Positions 13,483-26,139 of a DNA stretch of 64,000 nucleotides are shown one piece after another. Numbering within the stretch: position 1 is the first letter of the stretch; each line of letters opens with the position of its first letter. The notes under the pieces were generated by a model that was not told the DNA's origin, ran no database searches, and saw only the letters and a program-made list of their open reading frames with translations. This DNA comes from Siphonodentalium dalli (lineage: Eukaryota > Mollusca > Scaphopoda > Gadilida > Siphonodentaliidae), in assembly GCA_032622095.1 (NCBI GenBank), contig CP136064.1, positions 187,286,209 through 187,350,208 of the forward strand. Direction: 5' to 3'. The translations under genes were made by a program, and so were the position numbers.

Positions 13483-13702
13483 GAACCTTCTCATGTTACA
13501 GAAGTTTTGCTTCTGTTTACATAACACAGCGCAGTTCTATTGGTTAATCACACACAAATGATACAAACGCTCTTTATTATTTCCATATCAGGAAAACAGT
13601 AACAAATAACGCTCTGTATTTTACTATTCTTTCTGTTTATGGCGGTTTTTGACGGAGCTGAATATTTTAACAGCATACCCACCGCCAACGCCGCCCGTAT
13701 CT
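13483..13702. mobile_element. TTAA-family element, older partial copy split by copy a
   Basis: It matches the right half of the units at 40.8-41.1 kb (ATGTTACAGAAG..., CCATATCAGGAAAACAGTAA..., ending in the inverted copy CCGCCAACGCCGCCCGTAT before TTAA at 13703). Its left continuation is 12932-12980. It is non-coding. Confidence 0.6.
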
Positions 13703-13709
13703 TTAAACA

Positions 13710-16250
13710 GTAATGTAATTTGTCAAAACAAACAAAACACATTTGTCAAAAACAAAACGTTATGTGACAACATAGTGCAAAAGCAAAGGGTCAATTTAGG
13801 GATTAGTAAACATTCTCTGTTTTTTTTCCTCTGTGTATTGTGATTATGGATGGTATGTGTTTCAGTTTATGGGTCGAGCATTTCCTAGAATACAAAATAG
13901 CATCCAAAATGGCCACCTTGTTACAGAATATAAACTAAGTTTATTCCGCTTTATTTGAGAGGATGTCTTATCAAGAATACACAATTAAAAATTAGTGTGA
14001 TGTTATTACGTTGTACTACCTGGGAAAGATTGGCACTCCACTAACAAGATGGCTGCAAAAATGGCGACCAGAATTGGAAAAATAAATAGGCACTTATTCA
14101 CTCATATATCCTATATCCGTTTCTACTGTTTAAACTGGTAGTAAATTGTCGTTTGTGTTCATATTGTTCGTGCCATACGCTTACTTTGGCAATGATATAT
14201 GTTATTGCTTATGTCTGAGTCCCTTCTAATTCCTAAAAAAAATCGCAGTATGAAGTTTCACCGAAAATACTTTCGTATTACTAGCAATATTTGATAGTTA
14301 AATGAACAGAACTGACTGACTTAAGAGCAATCTATTAGTGGCTATAATATTCAATCTCACTCGTGCCTGAAATTGTTACTATGGTCTAAGATGGCTTTCA
14401 AGATGGCCGCAAATTATAGAAAGTGTTATATTTTGTCCCAGTTTGCGTATATTAATCCAGGACCAATAGGAAAATTCATTGTTAATAGTTCCATCTGTGG
14501 ATTAATTATCCATTGATAGCGGTTCCACAGAGGAATACATTTTCATAGACGCAATGAAATTCGCGTCTGTGCACAATAGAAAGCATCAAAGGGCTCCAAT
14601 ATGACGGAAAAAAACTAATGTTTTAAAGTCAACTTAATCTTGCTGCTGGAGCAGTGGTGGGGTATTTCCTGGTAAAATTGTTGTTGGTGCTAAAATATTT
14701 TGGAGAAAGCCATACCGAGTAACATCTAGATGGATGATGAGTGCTCATAGTTGAGCGTTTTCACAAAATCTTTCAACGAGGTCACCCCATGAGAAGCCAC
14801 TGACAACGAAAAATCGACCGGATTCACACTTATCTAATCAATGCTCATGTGACTACACCCAATGTTGTGTAATGGGGAGGTCAATTTTTTTAATTATGGT
14901 TTCATGTTAAAACAATTTTAGTGTTTCAGTATGTGAACCAACGGTAGACTATATTTATCAGCGTTCGGTAAAATGTTTAAAATAAAATGGCTCTTGCTTG
15001 GAAATTTTCCAACTACTACGGGTGTTTCCTTTGAAATTTCCCCAACAGATTCCTAAGTCAGAATTCCCATGTCAGGCACCACAATAATGACGTTTAGCCA
15101 CGTCACCGTTCGACTCGTGGACACTCGTGCGTGATTTTGAGAGTTTAACCCACTTGGATCTACTCTATGGGGGTATGTTTAATATACACAAACAAAACAT
15201 GAATACAAAGTAACTTTTGTCAAGTCTTCTTGTTCTTTACCTTTCTTGTCGACTCGTGGGCGTTATACTGAACTGATTTTATTACGCAACCTGTACCTGC
15301 GTGCGTTCTTTCACAGGAATAAAAGCAGGCGCCATGGCGTTAAATCAGTTACTAGTTGCATGCAATGTTTCATGAGCTATGCCGTTTGCATCTGTGTGTT
15401 ATAGTTTGGTGTGTCTTAGTGCTTTATGTTCTATTAACCCATGGAACATGGCAGGATATTGACTATAGATGATATATGCAAAAGTTGGTAGAAGATCCTT
15501 ATGCACATACTACATAACCATCTCCCTGGCCCGATCAACATGGCGTACGACTTACGGACGCTGAAAGACGTGAGTGGTCAGTTTATCTCGCTCTCGTGTT
15601 TATGCCTAACTCGCATTCCAGATTGTTTTCGCAAACAGTACCACATGCTGTATATTCATCTGTAGCTATCGCAATCGAAATTCTCTTAATTTCTTGATAA
15701 ATGTGCACTCTCTATTATATTTCCTAGGATTATGTTGAAACACCGCGATAGATAGGTAAGAATATTGAGAAATTGGTAGCTTTTTAATTATAAACGATTA
15801 CTGATACCGATTCAAGAAATCTAAAAAAACTGACATAATAGCCTTTGGTTAAGGGGGACTAGCACTAACACAACACTTTTGTTGTATATTTTCTTATATA
15901 TGTATATATGCGCTGTTACTAGTCTATGCTGCTACTGTAAAGTTGTATTTAGTGTTGGTGTCTTCGGGAGATGAGAGGTGGTCCATCTAAGTGGCTAGCA
16001 ATTGTCCTCCAATCCCGTCACCATATCATTTTGGTAAATAAATATGTTTAAACCAACAGATTCAACTCTATATAGAAGGTAACTGAGAAGGTAACTAGTG
16101 TCTCTCCAACATTGTTCCACCATTACCAGAGCTTCTCTGCACACTTCGAAATTTTTTAAACCGCCACGTGTATTTTGTCTACAAACTCGATATCCCGGTT
16201 GCACCATTTCCCGTTTTCCCTGAAGAGGGGATCTATTATAGGCAACATGT
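13710..16250. other. No gene seen; intergenic or 5' intron of the WSC gene
   Basis: AAGATGGC-type phrases (about 14049 and 14390) look repeat-derived. An ATG at 15540 in a good context (CAACATGG) starts a 41-codon frame, MAYDLRTLKD and onward, with a GTGAGT after ten codons. No known protein matches and it is not annotated as a gene. Confidence 0.4.
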
Positions 16251-16254
16251 CATC

Positions 16255-16610
16255 GCGCAAATACGCACACAATCGACCTATAATGTGAAATAGGTACATG
16301 TGATTATTGGCTTCTGATATAAGCAGATAATGGACTGTTGCCCGTTATTTCGTTTCAAGGCGCGGGCCACAGTGAAAACACATTTTAAAGAGCGTACACA
16401 TAAAAGTCGTAAGTTTGACTTATTTGTGTGAATGTCCTCACATAATATGCATAAAATCGATCATTATGAGTCGATAATATGACTAAATTGTTCTCATTTT
16501 CAGCATATTAACGACTCAGATAATTCTAAGCAGGTTATCTAACTAAAACAAGTTATATTATAAGCAGATAATATGCGTTTTTTTACGAGAACAGGCTGAT
16601 TATAGGGTGA
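16255..16610 (+). repeat. Dispersed repeat with ATAAGCAGATAAT motifs
   Basis: It contains GATATAAGCAGATAATGGAC, CCCGTTATTTCGTTTCAAGG, AAAGAGCGTACAC and TATAAGCAGATAATATGC. A copy in opposite orientation lies at about 56385-56700, and a fragment at about 4205-4275. It is non-coding. Confidence 0.6.
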
Positions 16611-16794
16611 ATACGTCGTGCATATATATCCCGACTGGTCGAATCACTCCTTCCATATTACGTCGACATAATTTGGAGTCCAAACGAGCCATATCTGATT
16701 AATTTGAGGCAAGTAACAGGATTCCTATATTTTTGTTTATACCATCGAAAGTTCGTTGCCCAATGGTCTGGTTTCACTCACAATCAGGGACGTG

Positions 16795-16960
16795 TCAACA
16801 GGGGTGGGGTGGAAGGGTGTGTCTACCCTAACTTTGGTCAATCTTTTCAACACTTGAAAATTTCAAACCTGACACATTAGTTGGGAAATTTACACCACAG
16901 ACATGCATATGTTAAATTTTTTCCAATTTGTTCCCAACCTGTAATTAGTTAGGAATATGT
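16795..16960. repeat. Dispersed AGTTGGAAATTTC repeat
   Basis: It shares AACTTTGGTCAATCTTTTCA, TTTCAAACCTGACACATTAG and AGTTGGGAAATTTACACCA with the copies at 5.5 and 39.5 kb. It lies 120 bp before the first WSC exon. Confidence 0.55.
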
Positions 16961-17077
16961 CGTTTGCAAATCAACAGCAGCATGTTTTTTCTACTCGGTG
17001 GCGGGGTGAAATTTTCCCGATGATGGCAATTTGTTGCATAGATATATAAATAATTGTTATTCTGTGTTCGATTTCAG

Positions 17078-17203
17078 GAGGTCTGGATGCTTTCCATTAC
17101 ATTGGGTGTTATCGCGACGAAGGTACCAGGGATCTTCCCGTTCAAACAGTGTTTTCGACAACAAACACTCCTAGTGTCTGTGTGGCATTTTGCGTAAATC
17201 AAG
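17078..17203 (+). CDS. WSC-mucin membrane protein, exon encoding first half of WSC domain
   Basis: This internal exon is 126 bp. The acceptor is a TTTCAG ending at 17077 and the donor is CAAG|GTATGG at 17203/17204. Both ends are phase 1. Read from the third base, it encodes GLDAFHYIGCYRDEG, then RDLPVQ, then SVCVAFCVNQ. That is the N-terminal half of a WSC domain (the GCY motif and the C-x3-C pair). WSC domains are small eight-cysteine extracellular modules thought to bind carbohydrate, found in yeast stress sensors, polycystin-1 and many mollusc surface proteins. The last codon is completed by the exon at 36393, giving NQ-GYRYAGVQY, an uninterrupted WSC reading. What is seen is the splice sites, frame and cysteines; ligand binding is inferred from the family. 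The upstream signal-peptide exon is not identified. Confidence 0.8.
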
Positions 17204-17744
17204 GTATGGTAAAACAAAATATAGCGATGTATTTCTGATCATTATTCATGTTATACAATCATAAAAGTTTAGAATTTGAATATACTCTTTGAATTTGAAT
17301 TGTGTATCCAGACTAAAACTACACCAAATCACTACATAAAATCGTGCATGTACATGTTAGCCAGTATCAGCTGACCACACCTTGCGAAAAGTCTGATTGG
17401 ATCGAGTGCCGTTTGAAAATGGCTTCATGGAATCTCTGAGATACAGTGTGTAATTCCGCCACCATTACGTTTAGATACATTGTTGATATAACTTTCGTTC
17501 AATGTGACAAAATTATAAAGTCCGGCAGCGATAGCAAACTCGCCTAGAAATAATTTCTAAACTGATCGACCGTATCTAAATTTAAGATTTATTTTGAGCA
17601 CGCGAAAACAAATATTTAAGATGTATTCGGGTTCCAGACATCCATGCAATTACAGCAAAATTCAAAATCCAGTTAGACGCCGGTTTCAACTTCGGTCCGC
17701 TGTTAAAATGGTGAAATTCGAATGACATCGATCGATATATAGAG

Positions 17745-18040
17745 GATATATATACACTTTTTGATTGGATATGTGAATTATCTCATGAGTGATAAAACAA
17801 ATGAGTTTACACGAGTGACTCTGCGAATGAGATTATTAACACATCCTACCAAAAAGTGTTGATGTTCTGTTTATTATATGCTCCGCTCAGTTGGCTCATG
17901 GTTCATCTCGAAAAAAGAGTACAAAGTGAAAAAAAATGCCCGAGCACAGCCATGGTAATGAGATTGTGCATATAAAAATAGTTCATTTTTTCAGAGAGAT
18001 TGTTTGAGGGATAAAGTGGCAAAAATCATAGTATGTTTAA
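17745..18040. repeat. Dispersed repeat, inverse of 60600-60934
   Basis: It shares ACACTTTTTGATTGGATATG, AATTATCTCATGAGTGAT, GTTTATTATATGCTCCGCTC and TTTGAGGGATAAA with the 60.6-kb copy on the other strand. It is non-coding. Confidence 0.6.
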
Positions 18041-18170
18041 AAAAAAAAAATTGACACATATTACAAAATTTTAAACATGAACACGCAGGGACTTCTAATT
18101 TTAATTAACTCATCTAGTTCCGAATCACTTTTAATTTTAGCGCTGATGGAAACGAGTAAAATTAATATTA

Positions 18171-18316
18171 TCCATCATGACCTGGGGTGTGGGATGGAAA
18201 AATCTCACCCGAGGGCCATATATTTGGGCCGGACACGAGGCTTGCCGAGTGTCCGGTCCAAATATCTGGCCCCGAGGGTGAGATTTTTCCATGCCCACAT
18301 CCCAGGTCATGGTGGA
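18171..18316. repeat. 146-bp foldback element
   Basis: The arms are TCCATCATGACCTGGGGTGT and onward, and the inverse ending at 18316. The inner arms share AAAATCTCACCCGAGGGCC. Open frames on both strands mirror each other and are not genes. Confidence 0.75.
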
Positions 18317-18319
18317 TCA

Positions 18320-20325
18320 TTTTTCTCCCAACCCAAATAGCCTCATTCCGATTTTTTTTTTTATACCAATCAATGGCAGATCCCCGTAGCTTTATAACGG
18401 TATATCTGGGGAGAAATCTGATGTTATATTCGTGATTTTCTGTGATGATTTCGGTATATACTGTAAAAACAAAGCGCGCCATCCGTGCTCGCAGGGTTAA
18501 TACGTTAGAGTGAAATTGACATGGTCTTGTTGAAATCGACATCATACGTCACAAAGTTGCACCTGCACATTATTCCGAAAAACGCGCGTATTGATATGAA
18601 GTATAAACAACTAGACTAATATATTTTGTCATGGGAAATGCCCATATCGGTATCATTAGAAAAGGAAACATGTGAATATATGACAGACAAATGTTAGTTA
18701 GTCGCGATCGACGATTTATTGCAACGATGACAACTGTTCGAATGTGGAACTATTTCGTTCGTCATTTGTGAATCGGCTATTGTTTACTAGTTACGAAATG
18801 TGCATGCCAGTTTCGCTTTGGTGGCCTTCTGTTTTTTTATGGAATGTGTTCGCATAACTAGTTGCTTATATTGCATGTTGTGCAACTTTGCGTCTGCAAG
18901 TATAGGTATGTTGAAGGTTCTTCGTAATTAACATGTTCGAAGCTTATCTCCATGTGTATTAGCGTCCACAAATTCGTCCGTATTTATTTACTTGAAACAC
19001 GAAGGGTAACTGGTAGCCATTGTTTTAGTTCACACAAAACATGATGACGGATTGTTAAATAAGCTCTTAATTAAACCAGTAAAGCAGTCACGTGGTGGGG
19101 TGAGATAGATGTTCACGTGCTATGTGAGACAGGGAAATATCATCCAGCTATCTCACACGGGCTGCCTGTGCTAAAGTGTGTAGTGGGTGGGAGAAATCGA
19201 TATCTCACCAGACGGATAACCGTTTTTGTCTGATGAAAAAATACCACTAGTTGATAGCTTTGCATATAATAAACTGTATATACCAAATAATGTTCGTTTT
19301 TTATTAAAATGAACCAAAACCAAAACATTATTGGTGCCTAGAGACATCGAATAAAATTCAATATCAAATAAGATAGTGTCTTTATATGTTGGCACTTCCC
19401 CGGTCAAACGTGCTATGGTATTGGCAAGAAAATACTGAAAACTGGGTATTATATAAGATTCGCATGGATCGTTAACAATAAATAACTGATTTGATGTCCG
19501 AGGCCGCAACATTTACCACACGCAGTGTGATTTTCTCGTGGCGCATGGTAACAAAAAAATAGATGTTTGAGAATGTTGTACTGGCCAACTGTTGTATATG
19601 TATATGTAAGAATGATATTGAAACAATAATTCACATATTCTGGGAATGCCATATCTTAACATTATTTTTGGAAAAATATAGAAATATGGATATTTAATTT
19701 AACAAGCCAAAGAATTAAATTGAACATTACAACAGCAATCTTCAGCACTATACACCTGATGAAAATCTATACCCTTGGGTGCGATTCCTATTAATAGTTA
19801 TCAGATATCATATCTACAGATCAAAGTTGAATAGGAACATACCGACCATTATTTGTTTAAAAAGAAAATTATGCTCATATTATCAAGCCGAATATTTCAT
19901 TGTGAAATCTGAATTATAGAAATTTTACGTGTGTGATTATATATTGATGAATTTACGCTAAAAATGTGGTCTCTCTCTCCTTGTTTGTTTTCAAACACCG
20001 CTGGTCATGTTTAGAATATTTGATTAAATAGTTTCATGTTTATATATGGATATTTTACAATACCAATAATGATTAATGTCGCAGTTAGTATAAATAATGA
20101 CCCTTTTTGTCTGCGTTTGCTGTTCGTTTCTAAATCACTGACATTTTATATACAAACATATACATAATAATAATATATATTTTTTTTAAATCCACATATA
20201 TTTATCCCGACTCTGCATGCAACCAACCAATAATAAATCAAGCCCTTAATGTGACAAAATAATGCTAATTCCTAGGTGTCCCATATAGCCCACAACACAA
20301 CCCCACACAAAGAAAAACAGACAGA
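18320..20325. other. Intronic, no gene seen
   Basis: The segment 19190-19300 (GATATCTCACCAGACGGATA, then AACCGTTTTTGTCTGATG) recurs inverted at 60390-60490. The rest is AT-rich with only short frames. Confidence 0.5.
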
Positions 20326-20329
20326 AGGA

Positions 20330-20600
20330 AACAACCACGCTGGTCATCCTATAACTTCCGCAACGGGCAGTAAATTTCAGTAATACGCCTCTGCGGGCAT
20401 ATAGTAATACACAATTCGGGCTGATGGTGGGAAAATTCTCAAAACAAGGTTAGTATTATGTCTCATATAAGGCAAATTTCTTGCTTCTAAACAGCGATGC
20501 ATTGCGTATGGTGTAGGTCAATGTTTATTTATCGGTTGGTAGAAGTTTTGATATAAAATAAGCAACCATTGTTGCGAAAAAGTCAATATTTGCCGGTTAC
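20330..20600. repeat. Dispersed repeat with CCGCAACGGGCA
   Basis: GGTCATCCTATAACTTCCGC and AACGGGCAGTAAA, then GTAATACGCC, are repeated in opposite orientation at 35560-35905. Shorter relatives flank 33680-33870 and 35390-35480. It is non-coding. Confidence 0.6.
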
Positions 20601-20806
20601 ATCTCTGGTTTCGACACAAACACGACTTTACCGTATCACATATATTACTAGTAGGAGCCTTAGTGGCAAATATGCAATTATTTATATAGCATAACCATTA
20701 ACTGACGTGTTCTGAAAGTAAGCACCTCGAATTGCACCACTTTCGTTCGAATAAGTGCACATTTGCAAGCATGGCGTATATTTGTGTAAGTAATACATGT
20801 GCGCAC

Positions 20807-21120
20807 TGCCAAAAATAATTTCTTAATAAGTTAAAATATCTTGAAACAAGAAAAACTATTTCCTGAAACAGGAAAATAAATCTTATTTTGGGAAATATAC
20901 CCCCCAAATCTGCTACATCAAGAACATTTAAGAAACTCCCACCAGACAAAAGATAGTTTTCTCAAAAAAGATAGATTTTAGTCTTGAAACAAGAAACAAT
21001 TTCCTTACTAAGAAAATGGCTTCAAAAATTAAATATATATTTCTTGTTTCAAGATTTTTTTTCTAAGTTAAGAAATACTTAAAGAAAATATTTCTAAACC
21101 AAGAATTAATTGTTATGTAC
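20807..21120. repeat. AAGAAA/TTTCTT-rich AT element, copy 1
   Basis: It begins GCACTGCCAAAAATA and consists of many short stretches of the type TCTTGAAACAAGAAA that can pair with each other. It is non-coding. Confidence 0.6.
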
Positions 21121-21194
21121 AAATTACTGCTGTAATGGAATAACTGTAAAAGTCCAACGATAGCAAAATTGTGATCAAAATTTTATGGTAAACA

Positions 21195-21475
21195 TTGAAA
21201 AAGGTCCAACCTGTTGATTAAATATTCTGAAATGCATATTCATACTTAAATATTTGAACTACATGTAATACTACAGCTATAGGATTATATAATTGTTGAC
21301 AAGTCACTCACTGTAACAGTTTTGTTTACATAACATTGGAAAAGGTCCAACCTGTTGATTAAATATTCTGAAAATGTTATTCATAGTTAAATATTTGAAC
21401 TAATAATACAGCTAGAATTATATATTTGTTGACAAATCAATGTAACAGTTTTGTTTACATAACAATAGTTTCAAC
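21195..21475. repeat. Two tandem copies of a ~142-bp unit
   Basis: AAAAGGTCCAACCTGTTGAT occurs at about 21199 and again about 142 bp later. Each unit ends TGTAACAGTTTTGTTTACAT. A partial relative lies at 29815-29945. It lies just before the 383-bp array and may be part of the same element. Confidence 0.75.
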
Positions 21476-21801
21476 AGCTGTAATTTTGTTATTGGCAATC
21501 TGTCAGTAAGTGTTTTTATCTATTTCTCAATCCTCTTAGGGCATGCTGACCTTTATACAATTTTAATAAAATTTTGTTTGCACAATATAGTGGGTCGCCA
21601 TTGAGGAGGCCTCCCTTGAAATCTCCAGTTGGTGGTTTGCCACACCATCCCGAACTAGACAAACCTCTCTGGTGGCCCCTTGCATTGAACCTATTAATTA
21701 AACCGGTACTTCAAGCTGGGATATACCCCTCTTATATAAGGATGGAAGATGCTACCAATTTCAAACCGATGGTATTTCTTCAGAGTTGACTCTCTTGTAT
21801 T

Positions 21802-23610
21802 ATGAAAGCAAGCCCAATGAGGCCATGCACCTATTGTATGTTTATAACACACAAAAGACTATATCTTAGCAGAATGCATGTCTCTGATGATACAAACAAT
21901 AAAATATCCAATTTATCCATAGTTGAATTTCATTTGGCTATATAGGAAAGCATACAATGTGGCTTTTATGTAGTTTCCACAAAGTATTTTAAGTAAAATA
22001 TCCATCAAGTGATGTGTTCTGCCTTGTCCTATATATTAAAATGCATGCAATGGCCATGATAAATGCTTAATTTATTGGTAGAGATGTCAATCTGATAAGA
22101 AATACTGACATTTTAGGTTTGATACACCATTTCAGCTGGCTTGGCATCTTTTAAATTTGAAACCTAAGGAAATTTATTCAGCTTTGACCCTCTAAATTAT
22201 GGAAGAAAGCCCAAATGAAGCCACTATTTGCATGCTAGTAACATGTATAAGGCTATATCTCAACAGAATACATGTCTCTGATAAAATGCACAATAAAATA
22301 TCCATAGTTCAATTGCATTTGGCTATAGAGGGATGCATACAATATTGGTTTTATGTAGTTTCCACCGACCATTTTAAGTAAAATATTCATCAAATGATGT
22401 TTTCTACATAGCCTTGTATATTAAAATGCATGTAATGACCATGGGAAATGTTTAATTCATTAGTTGATATGTCCATCTGATAAGAAGTACTGACAATTGA
22501 GGTTTAAAATACCATTTCATGGGATTATGGGATCATAAATATCAAACTAAGGGAATTCCTTCAGATTTGACTCTCTAAATAATGGAAGAAAGCCCAAATG
22601 AAGCCACTATTTGCATGTTAATGACATGTATAAGGCTATATCTCAACAGAATACATGTTTCTGATGAAATCAACAATAAAATATCCATAGTTTAATTTGT
22701 TTTGGCTATACAGGGATGCATACAACATGGCTTTTAGGTTGTTTCCACAGACTATTTTAAGTAAAATATCCATCAAATGATGTTTTCTGCCTTGTCCTGT
22801 ATATTAAAATGCATGCAATGACCATGAAAAATGTTTAATTTATTGGTAGAGATGTCCATCTGATAAGAAATACTGCCATTTGAGGTTTGATACACCATTT
22901 CAGCTGGCTTGGCATCTTACAAATTTGAAATAAGGGAATTTATTCAGCTTTGACCCTCTAAATTATGGAAAAAAAGCCTAAATTATGCCATTATTGGCAT
23001 CTTTATAACATATATAAGGCTATATTTGAACAGAATACATGTCTCAGATGAAATAAACAATACAATATCCATAGTTTAATTTGATTTGGCTATACAGGGA
23101 TGCATACAATATTGCTTTTATGTAGTTTCCACTGACTATTTTAAGTAAAATATCCATCAAATGATGTTTTCTACATTGCCTTGTATATTAAAAATGCATG
23201 TAATGACCATGGGAAATGTTTAATTTATTAGTTGATATGTCCATCTGATAGGAAATACTGACATTTGAGGTTTTAAATACCATTTCATGGGATTATGGGA
23301 TCATAAATATCAAACTAAGGGAATTTCTTCAGATTTGACTCTCTAAATGATGGTAGAAAGGCCAAATGAAGCCACTATTTGCATGTTTATAACATGTATA
23401 AGGCCATATCTTTGCAGAATGCTTTTCTCTGATAATAAAACAAATAACATATCTATATTTCATAGTTTGGTTGGCAAAACAGGGTGCATAACATGTGGTT
23501 TTAAAGTAGTTTCACAGACTATTTTAACTAGAATATCAATTAAATGATGTAATCTAACTTGCCCTGTGTTTTAAAATGCATACACTGACCATGATAAATG
23601 TTTAATACAA
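21802..23610. repeat. 383-bp tandem repeat, about five units
   Basis: Equivalent points fall at 21802, 22199, 22582, 22965 and 23350 (steps 397, 383, 383, 385). Each unit carries GAAGCCACTATTTGCATG, TATAAGGCTATATCT and TGATAAGAAATACTGACATT. Short frames starting near each ATGG are not conserved. The array ends in a boundary repeat at about 23620-23656 (GCTGCACCAGC...ATGAAAGGGTTAA) that recurs at 29763-29800. Confidence 0.85.
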
Positions 23611-24981
23611 ACATCGTCCTTAATGCTGCACCAGCCTAACTCCCGTTATGAAAGGGTTAAATTAATAAACAAAGGTTACACAGACACCCCCCCATTCAAC
23701 AGCGCGGTGAGTGTGTTTTTTATGTAATATATGTCATACCCGGTATAAGAGCCCCCCCCCCCCCATTTCGTACGCCGTATTCCATGCCCTGTTACGAGGT
23801 ACGACATATTCCGGCCCCTCTGTTAGGAGGTATTCGGTATTCCAAAAATACCGGTATTCGTATTCCAACCTTCCAAAAAAAATGATCATAAGAATAATAT
23901 AAATGCGATGTTTGTCACAATAAATGCACGGTTTGACATACAGATCGTCGATCATCAATTTATATCATTTTAGACATGGACATTATGACCGGCGTTCGTA
24001 CGACAATAGAGAATTTATCCATATGGCCTTTAACTGGTATTTCGTATTCCACCCTCTGTGTTAAGTGGTATTATTCCGTATTCCAGGGGGTGGGGGTGCT
24101 CTTATATGGTGTGAAGTTTACAACTAATGTGGCAGTCATGCAATATTTAATTATTAGAACTGTTTGGGATATATACACCCCAATCCCCAATCACCCTGTC
24201 TCCACGTTCCTGTTGGTGGTGGCCTTATCAATCTATTGCTTCGTTGAACTTTTATTATTACAAATTTGAGGTAATAATTCTTGATGCGTGTAATTTCGTT
24301 CCACTTTACAACAGCGGCAAAAGCATTCCTATTGTTTTACCTACCGGCTCAGATCGAGGCTTCGTGGATAAAAAACTACGTCCATCTTACGTTTTCATAG
24401 GATACAAATTGATCGGATTTTAGGTAAGTGAAACTAATTAGTAATCAATTGAAGTGATTTCTCATTATGAACAGACTGTTACTAGTAAAATATTTAATCG
24501 AACTACAATTAAAAGGGCACGACTTATCCATTTTATTCAAATGAAATTTGATAGTAAATCGGCCTAATTTTGTTTCCGTGATATATTTCAGAAAATAGAA
24601 TCCGTCATTGATAAATGAACATTTTTTTGGTCAAAATAGTAACTTCTGACGGACTATGATTATATGGCATTTATGATTCATATATAAAGGTAGCCCTACA
24701 AAATATTCCCAACTGTGTTCCCAACTGCAAAAACGATTTTTAATGAATTATAAATTGGCCAAAATTTTATGCTACATAAAAAGAAAAACTATCCGGGAAT
24801 GGCTATTTTCGTCTGCAAAATCAAATTCTGCCATAAATGCAGTGTATTATCGGTCGACATTAATATGACAATAGTTGTAAAATAAAAAGGTCCCATTTAT
24901 TGAAAATATACATGTAGCTTATAAGGAAATTGTCAGTTATGATCAGTTATACTTCATACCATTATTCTAACAAATGTCAAG

Positions 24982-25388
24982 GGAAGTCGGTGGCCGAGAG
25001 GTAGCGTACTGGTCTCTCGTGCTATCGGACCGGGGATCGTAACGTGGTCAGGGTATTCTGACAAAAATCAGAACTCGGTCAGATACAAGTTTGTCAGGCT
25101 GAAAAGTCTCATTCGAGATCACTGAATAAAGATCCGAATGCAAAAATGCCGACTTCCCCCCATTACAACACTTGTCCAGGTATGTTGTCGTGGGTTCAGT
25201 ACGCTGTCCGATCGGACGCGGACATTAATGGCTGACCCGTGTACACGCCTCGGTGTGTGCACGTTAAAGAACGCTACTGGAGTCACCACAAGGTTATAAA
25301 CTTACTCGGCCGTGGTAGCACCTGGACCTCCACATAACCCTCAGCACATTGAGGGCGATGGAGTATCGAGTAGATAGATAGATAGTCA
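24982..25388 (+). mobile_element. tRNA-derived SINE
   Basis: A head like a tRNA gene (GTCGGTGGCCGAGAGGTAGC) contains a pol III A box (TGGCCGAGAGG) and a degenerate B box around GGGGATCGTAACG. A body follows with GCACGTTAAAGAACGC, a core shared by many mollusc SINEs, and a short (TAGA)n tail at 25373-25385. This layout is that of a tRNA-headed SINE of about 400 bp. The head does not fold into a convincing functional tRNA. Confidence 0.75.
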
Positions 25389-25470
25389 ATCTGATAGAAT
25401 TCCCACAATCTCTTTAATATTGTCATGCCATGGCCAATTTAACACTAAGTGAACGTTCAGATTACCACGA

Positions 25471-25786
25471 TACAATCGTAAGTGGAAATATTTCCGTCGT
25501 AGGAAGTAACCGCTCAACTGTGCATGCTCACCTCAAAATCGTAGGTAAAAAATAATATCATGCACTGTTTTATTTAAAAGCGAAATTGTGGCGTATCCTT
25601 GGTTATCCCCATTTGCGATGTAATCACTAATCAGTCATGTGTATGTAAAAAGTGTGGCCTGAAGGAACGCATGATAGTCAATCACATGCTTTACAAAAAA
25701 ACTGTGATTTCATCATGTACGACATCGTAATCGTGTGAACAAACTATCCACGATCTCGTCGATCCCGGTTCCTCCACTTAAGATTA
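25471..25786. mobile_element. MITE-like element with AATCGTAAGTGGA ends, copy 1
   Basis: The left end is ACAATCGTAAGTGGAAA and the inverted right end is CCTCCACTTAAGATTAT. The interior has GCATGCTCAC and CGTATCCTTGGTTA, shared with the next copy. It is non-coding. Confidence 0.55.
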
Positions 25787-25839
25787 TATCTTTCATCTGT
25801 ACGTTCACTGAGTGAACATTCATGATTCATATGACTACG

Positions 25840-26136
25840 ATTCAATTGTAAGTGGACAGATTCCCATCTTGGGTAATAACCGATAGTTGGACTGCGCATG
25901 CTCACGACATGATCACGAGTTATATCAATGCAGATTTGCAAAAATTGTGACGTATCCTTGGTTACCTCCACTTGGTGAAATTTGCGTGTACGTAAAATCG
26001 TACAAAGTAAATAGAAATATCATAGGATAGTTAATCACGTGGTTAACCACCGATATTAAATATTCTCATCTGCGATGACATCGTAACAAACTATCCATGA
26101 TTTTGTCAGGCGCGATTCCTCCACTTACGATTGAAT
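25840..26136. mobile_element. MITE-like element with AATCGTAAGTGGA ends, copy 2
   Basis: The left end is ATTCAATTGTAAGTGGA and the right end is the inverse, TCCACTTACGATTGAAT (26136). It is about 70% like copy 1. A diverged relative lies near 12600-12800 (AATCGTAAGTGG...CACTTGCGCATGCCCAC). Confidence 0.6.
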
Positions 26137-26139
26137 TAT

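Noticed and set aside
15540-15665. ATG in a good context with a downstream GTGAGT (MAYDLRTLKD...)
   Set aside because: It is not a signal peptide and does not splice in phase to the WSC exon. No homology was recognised.
18077-18545. Overlapping frames of 82-125 residues on both strands
   Set aside because: They mirror one another because the DNA is a palindromic repeat.
24982-25060. Functional tRNA gene
   Set aside because: A and B boxes are recognisable but the arms do not pair properly, and a SINE body with a TAGA tail follows.
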